Part shown: piece after piece, positions 24,787 through 35,349 of the stretch
How positions within the stretch are numbered: position 1 is the first letter of the stretch
Layout of the letters: each line of letters starts with the position of its first letter
From: Zoogloea sp.
GTDB lineage: Bacteria; Pseudomonadota; Gammaproteobacteria; Burkholderiales; Rhodocyclaceae
Reading direction: 5' to 3'
NCBI RefSeq assembly: GCF_028689785.1
Contig: NZ_JAQVCN010000011.1
Coordinates: 1-64,000 of the forward strand
Length of the DNA: 64,000 bases
The notes under the pieces: model-generated
Database searches by the model: none
Told to the model about the DNA's origin: nothing
Seen by the model: only the letters and a program-made list of their open reading frames with translations
Program-made: the position numbers and the translations under genes

Positions 24787-25035
24787 ATGGGCATCATTTC
24801 CACCCTCGTCATCGGCCTGCTGGTCGGCCTCGTCGCCCGTTTCGTCAAACCCGGCGACGACAGCATGGGCTGGATCAAGACCATCCTGTTCGGCATCGGC
24901 GGCTCCATCGCCGCCACCTACGGCGGCCAGGCGCTGGGGCTGTATCAGGCGGGCCAGGGCGCGGGCTTCATCGGCTCGGTAATCGGTGCGGTGATCCTGC
25001 TGGTCGTGGCCGGCAAGCTGTCCAAAAAAGACTGA
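24787..25035 (+). CDS. GlsB/YeaQ/YmgE family membrane protein
   Basis: An 82-residue inner-membrane protein of a general stress-response family (transglycosylase-associated, GlsB-like). Three hydrophobic helices carry the family glycine motifs: IGLLVGLVARFVKPGDD, FGIGGSIAATYGG and GFIGSVIGAVILLVVAGKL. The length is typical. ATG at 24787 has TTCGGGAG upstream. A clear intrinsic terminator follows, so it is a single-gene unit. Confidence 0.9.
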   Translation: MGIISTLVIGLLVGLVARFVKPGDDSMGWIKTILFGIGGSIAATYGGQALGLYQAGQGAGFIGSVIGAVILLVVAGKLSKKD

Positions 25036-25057
25036 GGCCTGGGGCGTTACAATAAGA

Positions 25058-25092
25058 GGCTGACGGCACGCGCCGTCAGCCCTTTTCTTTTC
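25058..25092 (+). terminator. Intrinsic terminator of the GlsB-like gene
   Basis: A perfect 10-bp stem GGCTGACGGC / GCCGTCAGCC around ACGC, then CTTTTCTTTTC-like T-rich sequence. Confidence 0.9.
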
Positions 25093-25115
25093 TTTGCTTT
25101 CTCCGGGAGTCCTTC

Positions 25116-25637
25116 ATGATGCTTCGTCCCGTCATCGCCACACTGTTGGCGACCTTCGGCCTTTCCCAATCCGCCCTTGCCATCGAGGCCCCGGCCCGCT
25201 TCAAGTCCGGATACGCACGCTGCGAGAAGGTGGTGCTGGAGCAGCATCCCGGCAAGATCGTCAAAGTTGAGCTCAAGCGCGAGAACGGACGCCCGGTGTT
25301 CGAGTTCGACGTGGAAGGCAGTGACAAGACCTGGGACGTGGAATGCGATGCCCGCAGCGGCAAGATCACGGAAGTCGAACAGGAAGTGGTGAGTGCCGAC
25401 TCTCCGCTGTTCAAGGAGAAGGCCCGTATCAGCCTGGAAGAGGCCAAGGCCATCGCCCTGAAAAAGTACCCCGGCACCGTCATCGAAACCGAGTTCGAGA
25501 TCGAAGCCGACGGCTCCGCCTCCTATGAGTTCGACATCGCCCTCAAGAACGGCAAGGAGATGAAGGTGGAGGTGGATGCCACCAGTGGCAAGATCGTCGA
25601 AGCCAACCGGGAACTGTGGCAGTCCGGCAAGGAATAA
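25116..25637 (+). CDS. Exported protein with two PepSY domains
   Basis: A 173-residue secreted or periplasmic protein. The signal peptide ends at about residue 22 (SQSALA). Two PepSY-like repeats follow (about 35-95 and 105-170), each ending in a motif of the type [10 protein letters not shown] / [10 protein letters not shown]. PepSY domains are thought to inhibit or bind peptidases, or to act as extracytoplasmic sensors. Either of the adjacent ATGs at 25116 or 25119 could start it; GGGAG precedes both. It is convergent with the LysR gene. The 118-bp gap after it can form a GACGGG/CCCGTC hairpin. Confidence 0.83.
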   Translation: MMLRPVIATLLATFGLSQSALAIEAPARFKSGYARCEKVVLEQHPGKIVKVELKRENGRPVFEFDVEGSDKTWDVECDARSGKITEVEQEVVSADSPLFKEKARISLEEAKAIALKKYPGTVIETEFEIEADGSASYEFDIALKNGKEMKVEVDATSGKIVEANRELWQSGKE

Positions 25638-25756
25638 ACACTGCCGGAGCCGCGAGGGTGGCGTCGAGGGTCTCGATGAGGGTGATGAAACGGGCCTGAC
25701 GGGCCTCCGGCGTCGCCCCGTCAGACGCCCGAGAAAGGCCTCCCGACCCGGCGAAA

Positions 25757-26686
25757 CTAGCAGCCCATCAGCCGTCCGGCGGCGTTGCGGGTTCCTGCTG
25801 CAGCCTCGCACACCCAGTTCCGGAAGCACACCACAGCCTCACGGGGCGCGTCGCTAGCACTGATGAGCCAGTAGCCCCGCTCCGCCACCTGGCGGCGGGC
25901 GGACCCGACGGGCTGGAGACGCCCCTCAGCGATCAGGTCGGAGAGCAGCTCGGCCCGGCCGATGGCCACCCCCTGGCCGGCCACGGCGGCCTGGATCAGC
26001 TGGTCGTAGTGATTGAAATGCAGCACGGCCCGCGGGCGCACCCCCTCCAGCCCACAGGTGGCCAGCCAGTCGGCCCAGCCCAGCCAGGGGAAATTCGGAT
26101 CGTCGTAATTCATCAGGGCCACCGTCGGCAGGTTCTCCCGGGTCAGCTCGACCAGGCCCAGGGCCGGGCTGGCGACAGGAAAAACCGTCTCGCCGAACAG
26201 ACGCACACTGCCCGCCGGCACATCCGCATCCACGCAATGGCGCAGAGCCAGGTCGATGCCCTCACGGCGCAGGTCCACCACCCGGTTGCTGCTCGCCAGG
26301 CGCACGTCGATATCCGGGTAGCGGCTCTGGAAGTCACGCAGTTGGGGTAGCAGCCACAGGGCGGTGATACCCAGGCTGGCGGTAACGGTGACCGGCAGAT
26401 TGAGCGGATCCGGACGCAGGCTGGTGGCGAGTTCTCCGTAATCGCGCAGCCAGCCGCTGGCCAGGCGATACAGGCGCTCCCCTTCCGGAGTCAGGGACAG
26501 GGCCCGGGTTCTGCGCACAAACAGGCTCACCCCGAGCGCCTCTTCGAGCGCCTGAATCTGGCGGCTGACCGCCGACTGGGTCAGGCACAGCTGGGCTGCG
26601 GCGCGGGTGAAGCTCAGGTTGCGGGCTGCAGCGACGAAACCGCGCAGGGGGTCCAGAGGCGGCAGGCGGAGAAGGGGATCATCCAT
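25757..26686 (-). CDS. LysR family transcriptional regulator (GcvA-like)
   Basis: A 309-residue LysR-type activator. The N-terminal helix-turn-helix is clear: LRGFVAAARNLSFTRAAAQLCLTQSAVSRQIQALEEALG, residues 15-55. The C-terminal substrate-binding fold has the GcvA-like segments DIDVRLASSNRVVDLRREGIDLALRHC. It is divergent from the DUF2917 gene with 123 bp between them, the usual LysR layout, so that gene and possibly the downstream isomerase gene are the likely targets. The effector is unknown. Confidence 0.9.
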   Translation of the reverse strand: MDDPLLRLPPLDPLRGFVAAARNLSFTRAAAQLCLTQSAVSRQIQALEEALGVSLFVRRTRALSLTPEGERLYRLASGWLRDYGELATSLRPDPLNLPVTVTASLGITALWLLPQLRDFQSRYPDIDVRLASSNRVVDLRREGIDLALRHCVDADVPAGSVRLFGETVFPVASPALGLVELTRENLPTVALMNYDDPNFPWLGWADWLATCGLEGVRPRAVLHFNHYDQLIQAAVAGQGVAIGRAELLSDLIAEGRLQPVGSARRQVAERGYWLISASDAPREAVVCFRNWVCEAAAGTRNAAGRLMGC

Positions 26687-26809
26687 GAGAAAAACGCATC
26701 CTTTCGATGCCGATTATCCGTTTGTGAAGGTACGTCTGCCCATCAATACTGCAGCCATACCCGCCATCGCAATGCGCACCGCGCATCCTGAGCGGATCTG
26801 GAGAGAATC

Positions 26810-27154
26810 ATGACCGAGCATTCAAGCCCCCGCCGCGTATGCCTCGAAGGCCACGCCTCGACGGTGCTGCCGGAGGGTGTCGGCACCCTGGTGGCGTGCA
26901 CCTCGGGCTGCGTGTGGCTGACCCGCTACGGCGACCCCCGCGATCTCATCCTGCACGCCGGCGACAGTTTTCGCATCGACGGCCCCGGCACCGTGGTGAT
27001 GACTGCCCATCACGGGGCGGTGTTGCAGATATTTCCGGGCCAGGCGCAGCATCCGGCCCGACGCGGCCTCGCTGCCCGGCTGGCGGGGCTGCTGGCGCCA
27101 CGCTGGCACAGCGCCGCGCGGCGCCTGGCCGGCGGCTCCATGCACGAGTGCTAG
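26810..27154 (+). CDS. DUF2917 domain protein
   Basis: A 114-residue cytoplasmic protein of the DUF2917 family, recognised by GVGTLVACTSGCVWLTRYGDPRDLILHAGDSF followed by a cupin-like strand pattern and TVVMTAHHGAVLQIF. The family is repeatedly found beside GcvA-like LysR genes in betaproteobacteria, as here. The compact beta-rich body suggests a small-molecule-binding barrel, but no ligand is known. The Arg-rich C-terminus (about residues 83-110) is outside the domain. ATG at 26810 follows GGAGAG. Confidence 0.82.
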   Translation: MTEHSSPRRVCLEGHASTVLPEGVGTLVACTSGCVWLTRYGDPRDLILHAGDSFRIDGPGTVVMTAHHGAVLQIFPGQAQHPARRGLAARLAGLLAPRWHSAARRLAGGSMHEC

Positions 27155-27184
27155 ACTGAAGCGTCGCCCAGCGTCGGAGCCCCC

Positions 27185-27799
27185 ATGAGCAAACAGACCC
27201 TGGAATTCTGGTTCGAGTTCGCCAGTTCCTATTCTTACCTGAGCGTGATGCGCATCGAGCCCCTGGCCCGGGCAGCCGGAGTGACGCTGAAATGGCGCCC
27301 CTTCCTGCTCGGGCCGGTGTTCCTGTCCCTGGGCTGGAACGACTCGCCCTTCAACATCTATCCCCCCAAGGGGCGCTACATGTGGCGCGACCTGGCGCGG
27401 CTGGCCGGGCGCTACGGCCTGCCCTTGCAGGCGCCCTCACGCTTCCCGCGCAACGGCCTGCTGGCCGCACGGGTCGCCCTGGCGGGCACAGAGGAGGCGT
27501 GGATGGCGGATTTCTGCCGGGCGGTGATGCGCGCCAACTTCGCCGAAGACCGGGACATCGCGGAGCGTGAGGTGATCCGCAGCATCCTGAGTGCACTCGC
27601 CTTGCCGGTGGATGACATCCTGGCCCGTGCGGAAAGCCCCGAAATCAAACTAGCCCTGCGCCAGCAAACCGAAAGGGCCGGGGAGATCGGCCTGTTTGGC
27701 GCCCCCAGCTTCGTCACTCCGGACGGGGAGCTGTTCTGGGGCAACGACCGGCTGGAGGATGCGCTGGAGTGGGTGAAAACCCGGGCCGCCACGCCATGA
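27185..27799 (+). CDS. 2-hydroxychromene-2-carboxylate isomerase family protein (DsbA fold)
   Basis: A 204-residue thioredoxin-fold enzyme of the HCCA isomerase/DsbA-like group, glutathione-dependent where studied. The active-site start is FEFASSYSYLSV (residues 11-22), with Ser in place of the DsbA cysteine, as expected for HCCA isomerases. PFLLGPVF and the C-terminal FGAPSFVTPDGELFWGNDRL are family hallmarks. HCCA isomerase acts in naphthalene breakdown, but most genomic members are general, and no aromatic pathway is nearby. It lies 30 bp after the DUF2917 gene, probably co-transcribed. Confidence 0.88.
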   Translation: MSKQTLEFWFEFASSYSYLSVMRIEPLARAAGVTLKWRPFLLGPVFLSLGWNDSPFNIYPPKGRYMWRDLARLAGRYGLPLQAPSRFPRNGLLAARVALAGTEEAWMADFCRAVMRANFAEDRDIAEREVIRSILSALALPVDDILARAESPEIKLALRQQTERAGEIGLFGAPSFVTPDGELFWGNDRLEDALEWVKTRAATP

Positions 27800-27829
27800 C
27801 AGCCCGCCCGGCTTACACCGGGAATGCGC

Positions 27830-28549
27830 TTACTTGCCGAGCAGCGGTGCAGCGGCATCGCCAGACGGCTTGCCGGACTCCGCCTTCTTGGCCTTCTCGG
27901 CCTTCTTCTCCGCAGCCTTGACGGCGCGCTCGTTGTAATAGGCCTTGTCGCTGCTTGCCTGCTCTGCCCGTGCCGCGGCAGCCTGGGCTTCGGCGGCGCG
28001 ACGCCGCGCGTCGGCTGTATCCTTGCGATTACGGTCGGCTGCCGCCTGCATGGCCTGGCTCTTGCCGTCCTGCTCGCGCTTGACCCGTGCCGCATCCTTC
28101 TCCGAAAACTGGCGCAGGCGGGATTCACTGTCGGCCCGGTTGCGGGCTTCCTGTTCGGCCCGCTCAACCGCCTTGGCAGGCGCATCCCGGGCCTCGTCGG
28201 CCTGGCGCTCGTTGTAGCGTCGATTCTTCTCGGCCAGCTCGATGCGGCCGGCCTCGTTGTCCATCTCCCGCGCCTTGCGCACATCGGCAACCCGGCGGGC
28301 ACGGGATTCGTCGATACAGCGATTGACCAGGAAGCGCTCGTAACAGGCGATCTCCTCGGCTTTGAAACGCACTTCGGCGGCCCTGCGCAAGGTGGCAGCC
28401 TCGCTCTTGAGCTTTTCGGCACGGGCCAGTTCGGCCGCAGGGTCAGCAGGCACCGCCACCTCCTCGGCATGGGCGGGGCCGCTGGCCAGAGCCGCCAGCA
28501 GGAGGGATGACAGGCAGGCGGACAGGAGGGGCAGGCGATGCAGACGCAT
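27830..28549 (-). CDS. Periplasmic coiled-coil protein, function unknown
   Basis: A 239-residue exported protein. A signal peptide (residues 1-28, cleaved after SGPAHA) precedes an almost entirely charged, Ala/Glu/Lys/Arg-rich helix with long coiled-coil propensity. Two cysteines (AEEIACYERFLVNRCIDESR, about residues 68-78) could pair. The beta-proteobacterial pattern CYxRFLVNxCI recurs in short exported proteins of unknown role. ATG at 28549 is used because it opens the signal peptide; earlier in-frame codons run into the ABC-F gene. It is divergent from that gene by 78 bp. Confidence 0.75.
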   Translation of the reverse strand: MRLHRLPLLSACLSSLLLAALASGPAHAEEVAVPADPAAELARAEKLKSEAATLRRAAEVRFKAEEIACYERFLVNRCIDESRARRVADVRKAREMDNEAGRIELAEKNRRYNERQADEARDAPAKAVERAEQEARNRADSESRLRQFSEKDAARVKREQDGKSQAMQAAADRNRKDTADARRRAAEAQAAAARAEQASSDKAYYNERAVKAAEKKAEKAKKAESGKPSGDAAAPLLGK

Positions 28550-28627
28550 GGGACGGGCAGAGCTGAAGGCTTTTGGACCGCTTACAATACCGGATTTACC
28601 GTCCGGTTTCCTCCCCGTCCTGCTGCC

Positions 28628-30559
<1,932 letters not shown>

Positions 30560-30567
30560 GCGCCCTT

Positions 30568-30589
30568 GTGGGGTAGAGTTCATTCGACC
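30568..30589. repeat. REP-like palindrome, degenerate copy
   Basis: GTGGGGTAGAGTTCATTCGACC, four changes from the best arm, in the gap between the ABC-F and thrH genes. Confidence 0.6.
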
Positions 30590-30727
30590 TCCCGGCGCCG
30601 GATCATCGGCAAACCCTTGATTCATCGCCCCTGTGACCTTCCGCGACGCATTCGACACAAGCCGTCACGGCGTCTTTGTTAGAATCCGGGATTCGCCAAA
30701 TCAACCGCTGTCATCTGGAGCTTCCCC

Positions 30728-31336
30728 GTGCAACTCGTCTGTCTCGACCTCGAAGGTGTTCTCGTCCCCGAAATCTGGATCGAATTCGCGGAGCGCACCG
30801 GCATTCCCGAACTCCGTCGCACCACCCGCGAGGAGCCGGACTACGACAAGCTGATGAAGTACCGCCTGGACCTCCTCAAGCAGCACAAGCTGGGCCTGCC
30901 CGACATTCAGAAGGTGATCTCCGAGATGGGCCCCGAGCCCGGCGCCAAGGACTTCCTCGATGCCCTGCGCCAGGATTTCCAGGTCATCATCCTGTCCGAC
31001 ACCTTCTACGAGTTCGCCATGCCGCTGATGAAACAGCTGGGCATGCCCACGCTGTTCTGCCACAAGCTGGAAGCCAATGCCGAGGGCTACCTGGTGAATT
31101 ACCACCTGCGCATGCCCAACCAGAAGAAGGAAGCCGTGCAGCGCTTCAAGGAAATCAACTTCAAGGTTATCGCCGCCGGCGACTCCTACAACGACACCGC
31201 CATGCTCAAGGAAGCCCACGCCGGCATCCTGTTCCGTGCACCGGACAACGTCATTGCCGAGTTCCCGCAGTTCCCCGTGGAGCGCGAGTACAGCGGCCTG
31301 ATGGCCCAGATCCGCGCCGCCTCTGCCCGCATCTGA
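30728..31336 (+). CDS. thrH: Phosphoserine phosphatase / homoserine phosphotransferase ThrH
   Basis: A 202-residue HAD-superfamily phosphatase. It closely follows the ThrH pattern: CLDLEGVLVPEIWIEFAERTG at the N-terminus, where the nucleophile Asp7 and the Glu at +2 replace the classical DxD, FQVIILSDTFYEF (motif II) and AAGDSYNDTAML (motif IV). ThrH can dephosphorylate phosphoserine and transfer phosphate to homoserine, bypassing serB or thrB. GTG at 30728 has CTGGAG upstream. It lies 49 bp before purU; both concern one-carbon and serine metabolism, so joint transcription is plausible. Confidence 0.92.
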   Translation: MQLVCLDLEGVLVPEIWIEFAERTGIPELRRTTREEPDYDKLMKYRLDLLKQHKLGLPDIQKVISEMGPEPGAKDFLDALRQDFQVIILSDTFYEFAMPLMKQLGMPTLFCHKLEANAEGYLVNYHLRMPNQKKEAVQRFKEINFKVIAAGDSYNDTAMLKEAHAGILFRAPDNVIAEFPQFPVEREYSGLMAQIRAASARI

Positions 31337-31385
31337 CCCTTCCCCCTGCGTCGGCCACAACCTGTCGGCCGGCGCACACACTGCC

Positions 31386-32261
31386 ATGCACCGCGAACGC
31401 TTCTACACCCTCTCCGCCTCCTGCCCCGACCGCACCGGCATCGTCGCCAAGGTGTCCGGCTTCATCGCCGAGCACAAAGGCTGGATCCTCGAAACCGCCC
31501 TCCACGCCGAACCGGCCGTGGATGCCGACAAGCGCGGGCGCTACTTCATGCGCATCGAGATCCGTGCCGACTCGCTGCCCTTCATGCTCTCCGAGTTCCG
31601 CGAACGCTTCCGCCCCATCGCCGAGGAGCTCGAGATGGACTGGAAGATCACCGACTCGGCAGTGAAGAAGCGCGTGGTGATCCTGGTTTCCAAGCAGGAG
31701 CACTGCCTCTACGACCTGCTCGCCCGCTGGCAGTCCAAGGAGCTGGACATCGAGATCCCCTGCGTGATCTCCAACCACGAGACCTTCCGTGGCTTCGTGG
31801 AGTGGCACGGCATCCCCTTCCACCATGTGCCGGTCACCGCCGACAACAAAGCCCAGGCCTATGCCGAGGTGCAGCGCCTGTTCGAAGAGTCCCGCGGCGA
31901 CACCATGGTGCTGGCGCGCTACATGCAGATCCTCTCCCCCGAGCTGTGCGCAGCCCACCCGAGCAAGATCATCAACATCCACCACAGCTTCCTGCCCAGC
32001 TTCGTCGGCGCCAAGCCCTATCATCAGGCCTACACCAAGGGGGTCAAGCTGATCGGCGCCACCTGCCACTACGTCACCGCCGAGCTGGACCAGGGCCCGA
32101 TCGTCGAGCAGGACGTGATCCGCATCGACCACTCCGATTCGGTCGAGGACATGGTGCGCTACGGCAAGGACATCGAAAAGGCCGTGCTCGCCCGCGGCCT
32201 GCGCTACCACCTGGAAGATCGGGTGCTGGTGCATGGCAACAAGACGGTGGTGTTCCGCTGA
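31386..32261 (+). CDS. purU: Formyltetrahydrofolate deformylase PurU
   Basis: A 291-residue enzyme that hydrolyses 10-formyltetrahydrofolate to tetrahydrofolate and formate, feeding formate to PurT and balancing folate pools. An N-terminal ACT domain (YTLSASCPDRTGIVAKV, residues 8-85) precedes the formyltransferase domain. Catalytic landmarks are IINIHHSFLPSFVGAKPYHQAY and TCHYVTAELDQGPIVEQD. The length agrees with the family. ATG at 31386 gives the conserved start. It follows thrH and ends at a strong terminator. Confidence 0.94.
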   Translation: MHRERFYTLSASCPDRTGIVAKVSGFIAEHKGWILETALHAEPAVDADKRGRYFMRIEIRADSLPFMLSEFRERFRPIAEELEMDWKITDSAVKKRVVILVSKQEHCLYDLLARWQSKELDIEIPCVISNHETFRGFVEWHGIPFHHVPVTADNKAQAYAEVQRLFEESRGDTMVLARYMQILSPELCAAHPSKIINIHHSFLPSFVGAKPYHQAYTKGVKLIGATCHYVTAELDQGPIVEQDVIRIDHSDSVEDMVRYGKDIEKAVLARGLRYHLEDRVLVHGNKTVVFR

Positions 32262-32279
32262 CGCTCGATCACTCTGTCT

Positions 32280-32311
32280 GAAAGGCCGGCCTTGCGCCGG
32301 CCTTTTTGTTC
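32280..32311 (+). terminator. Intrinsic terminator of purU
   Basis: Stem AAAGGCCGGC / GCCGGCCTTT with loop CTTGC, followed by TTGTT. Confidence 0.88.
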
Positions 32312-32322
32312 CTGGTGGATAC

Positions 32323-32356
32323 GAAAAAACAACGGACGCCGAAGCGCCCGTTGTTT
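32323..32356 (-). terminator. Intrinsic terminator of the porin-glnK-amt operon
   Basis: On the minus strand, stem AACAACGGGCGC / GCGTCCGTTGTT with a TTCG tetraloop and a T tract. It lies directly after amt and convergent to the purU terminator. Confidence 0.85.
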
Positions 32357-32378
32357 CTGACGGAAACTGCTACCGCGA

Positions 32379-33923
32379 TCAGTTGTGGTAGGCGGTTTCG
32401 CCGTGGGAGGTGATGTCGAGACCTTCCCGCTCTTCGTCTTCCGGCACCCGCAGACCGATGAACATATCCACCAGCTTGTAGGCGATGAAGGCGACGACCG
32501 CAGACCAGACGATGGTCATGCCGACGGCGGTGGCCTGGATGATGACTTGGTCGGAGATCGAGTAGGCATCGGCAACCTTGTTTTCCACGTAGTCCCAGAT
32601 GCCGGCGCCGCCGAGGGACGGTGCTGCGAACACACCGGTCAGGATGGCACCGAGGATGCCGCCCACGCCATGCACACCGAACACGTCAAGGGAGTCATCG
32701 GCACCGATCAGGCGCTTCAGGCCATTGACGCCCCACAGGCACACCACACCGGCCAGCAGGCCCATCACGATGGCACCGACCACACCGACCACACCGGCAG
32801 CCGGGGTGATGGCAACCAGGCCGGAAACGGCACCGGATGCGGCACCCAGACCGGAGGGCTTGCCCTTGATGATCCATTCGGCGAACAGCCAGGACATGGC
32901 AGCAGCAGCGGTGGCAACCCAGGTGTTCACCATGGCCAGAGCGGCGACACCGTTGGCCTCCAGAGCGGAGCCGGCGTTGAAGCCGAACCAGCCCACCCAC
33001 AGCAGGGAGGCGCCGACGATGGTCAGGGTCAGGCTGTGCGGCGCAAAGGACTCACGGCCGTAACCGATCCGCTTGCCCACCATGAAGGCACCCACCAGGC
33101 CGGCAACGGCAGCGTTGATATGCACCACGGTGCCACCGGCAAAGTCGAGGGCGCCATGCTGGAAGAGGTAGCCGGCAGTTGCCGTGGCAGCCGCACCAGC
33201 ATCAGCGGAGGTGTAAGCATCCGGACCTGCCCAGTACCAGACCATGTGCGCCATGGGCAGGTAGCTGAAGGTAAACCAGATCACCGAGAACAGCAGCACT
33301 GCGGAGAACTTGATGCGCTCGGCAAAGGCGCCGACGATCAGGGCCACGGTGATGGCCGCAAAGGCACCCTGGAAGACCACGTAGATGAACTCGGAGATCA
33401 CCACACCCTTGGTCCAGGTGGCTGCAACCGAGTCAGCCGTGATGCCCTTCAGCAGCACCTTGTCGAGGCCGCCGAAGAAGGCGCTGCCCTCGGTGAAGGC
33501 AATGGAGTAGCCATAGACCACCCACAGCACGCTGATCAGGGAGAACACCGCGAACACCTGCAGGAGCACCGACAGCATGTTCTTGGAGCGCACCAGGCCA
33601 CCGTAGAACAGGGCCAGGCCGGGGATGGCCATCATGATGACGAGCACGGCGGCGACGATGATCCAGGCGTTGTCGCCCTTGTTGGGCACCGGAGCCGGTG
33701 CCGGAGCGGCCTCAGCCGGTGCGGTGGCCTCGGCCACCTTGGCTTCGGCAACAGGCGCCGCTGCCGGGGCTGCGGGCGCTTCAACCGGCTTGACCTCGGC
33801 CGTGGCGCTTACGGCAGGAGCGGCCACCGGCTCGACAGGGGCCGCAGCCTTGTCTTGTGCCAGTACGCTGCCCCCAAAGCTGACCGCCAGGCTGGCCAGC
33901 AGGGCTGCAATTGTTTTTCTCAT
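32379..33923 (-). CDS. amt: Ammonium transporter with N-terminal extension
   Basis: A 514-residue Amt/MEP channel that takes up ammonium when nitrogen is scarce. A cleavable signal (residues 1-22) and a 55-residue Ala/Pro/Glu-rich linker precede 11 membrane helices. Conserved features are MMAIPGLALFYGGLVRSKNMLSVL, the D-P-like gate segment WTFSYLPMAHMVW-type helix, and GFNAGSALEAN. The transport histidines lie in FAGGTVVHINAAVAGLVGA and DVFGVHGVGGILGAI. It is third in the operon after glnK (14 bp gap). PII (GlnK) binding would block it when ammonium is plentiful. The long extension is unusual against E. coli AmtB. Confidence 0.93.
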   Translation of the reverse strand: MRKTIAALLASLAVSFGGSVLAQDKAAAPVEPVAAPAVSATAEVKPVEAPAAPAAAPVAEAKVAEATAPAEAAPAPAPVPNKGDNAWIIVAAVLVIMMAIPGLALFYGGLVRSKNMLSVLLQVFAVFSLISVLWVVYGYSIAFTEGSAFFGGLDKVLLKGITADSVAATWTKGVVISEFIYVVFQGAFAAITVALIVGAFAERIKFSAVLLFSVIWFTFSYLPMAHMVWYWAGPDAYTSADAGAAATATAGYLFQHGALDFAGGTVVHINAAVAGLVGAFMVGKRIGYGRESFAPHSLTLTIVGASLLWVGWFGFNAGSALEANGVAALAMVNTWVATAAAAMSWLFAEWIIKGKPSGLGAASGAVSGLVAITPAAGVVGVVGAIVMGLLAGVVCLWGVNGLKRLIGADDSLDVFGVHGVGGILGAILTGVFAAPSLGGAGIWDYVENKVADAYSISDQVIIQATAVGMTIVWSAVVAFIAYKLVDMFIGLRVPEDEEREGLDITSHGETAYHN

Positions 33924-33937
33924 GATGGAAGGCTCCC

Positions 33938-34321
<384 letters not shown>

Positions 34322-34330
34322 TTACGGGAA

Positions 34331-35074
34331 TTAGAAGCTGCGGGTCACGGACAGAACCACGCGGTCCTTGCCCAGATCCTTGCCAAAGGCGTTGGTGTAC
34401 CAGGCGCCGCTGGCGTTGGTGTTGATGTAGCTGAGGCCCACCACGGTACCGCTGAAGTCCTTGGTCACGCCCAGCTTCCAGTCGGTGTAGGAGGCGCCAT
34501 CGGAGCTGGAGCCGGCAACCCGCTGGCGCCCCACGTGGCCGACCAGGTTCAGGGTCGGGACCAGCTCATAAGTGGCGGTCAGGTCGAGGTAGCCGGAGTT
34601 CTTGCTCCCCACCAAGCCGAACAGATCGCTGAAGGAGTGGGAGTACTTCAGGGTCAGGAAGGAGTAGCCGGCCGCGACATAGCCTTCCAGGGTGTTCGGG
34701 TTGTTGCCGTAGCCAGAGCCCGGGTAGAAGTACTGCAGCAGACCCACGTCGTAGCTGAAATCGCCGACGGTGTTCTTGAAGCCGCCGTAGAAGTCCATCT
34801 CGATGCTGTTGCTGACGGTCGAGTTGCCATCAGTCAGCCAAGACACATTGGAAGCCCAGGTGCCGACGTACAGACCGCTGGAGTGCGCGTAGTCGAAGCC
34901 ACCCTGCACAGCCGGCTTGCGGTTGGTCTGCCCGATACCGCGGTAGATGTACTCGGATGCCAGCGTCACGTTGCTGGTGAAGGAGTGCTCAGGAGCGGCA
35001 TCGGCGGCAGAGGCCATGGTCGGCAGAACAGCACTGGCAGCAATCAGGGCGGAGGCAATGACGGTCTTGCGCAT
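34331..35074 (-). CDS. TorF-family putative porin (TIGR02001)
   Basis: A 247-residue outer-membrane beta-barrel protein with a signal peptide (residues 1-23, cleaved after TMASA). The mature part opens with HSFTSNVTLASEYIYRGIGQTNRKPAVQGGFDY, the recognisable TIGR02001 start. It continues with alternating aromatic strands and closes with a C-terminal Phe (LSVTRSF), as required for BAM assembly. It is the first gene of the glnK-amt operon, so it may admit nitrogen compounds under starvation (inference). ATG at 35074 has GAGGAG upstream; the longer in-frame start lies inside the promoter. Confidence 0.88.
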   Translation of the reverse strand: MRKTVIASALIAASAVLPTMASAADAAPEHSFTSNVTLASEYIYRGIGQTNRKPAVQGGFDYAHSSGLYVGTWASNVSWLTDGNSTVSNSIEMDFYGGFKNTVGDFSYDVGLLQYFYPGSGYGNNPNTLEGYVAAGYSFLTLKYSHSFSDLFGLVGSKNSGYLDLTATYELVPTLNLVGHVGRQRVAGSSSDGASYTDWKLGVTKDFSGTVVGLSYINTNASGAWYTNAFGKDLGKDRVVLSVTRSF

Positions 35075-35117
35075 GATAGGGGTTCTCCTCGTAATCAAAA
35101 GTTGGCAGACTCCACTT

Positions 35118-35133
35118 AGCAATCGATGTGCCA
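35118..35133 (-). promoter_or_regulatory. Sigma-54 promoter of the porin-glnK-amt operon
   Basis: Reads TGGCAC-ATCGA-TTGCT on the minus strand, a complete match to the -24/-12 consensus. The start codon is 43 bp downstream. Confidence 0.88.
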
Positions 35134-35209
35134 GTTTGAAATATTTATACATTTCAACCACTTAACAAACTTTAGCAAGGCGTGCTGCGGCGCAGAAAAA
35201 ATGCCGCGC

Positions 35210-35224
35210 GCACCAACTTGGTAT
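35210..35224. promoter_or_regulatory. NtrC-like binding site
   Basis: GCACCAACTTGGTAT matches the NtrC palindrome GCACCA-N3-TGGTGC except at the last bases. It lies about 85 bp upstream of the -24 element. Confidence 0.65.
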
Positions 35225-35240
35225 CATGCACCAATTGAGG

Positions 35241-35255
35241 GCGCCACTTTGGTGC
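35241..35255. promoter_or_regulatory. NtrC-like binding site, stronger copy
   Basis: GCGCCACTTTGGTGC differs from the NtrC palindrome GCACCA-N3-TGGTGC at one position. Together with the site 31 bp away it forms the paired enhancer typical of NtrC. The gap to 35349 also serves the divergent ubiK gene. Confidence 0.7.
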
Positions 35256-35349
35256 GCCCCGCTGCGCCGGCCCTGCAACGGCGACGGTGCTAAACTTTGT
35301 GCACAGGGGTTTCATGCCCCAGCCCTTCCCCACTCCTGAGGTACGCACC

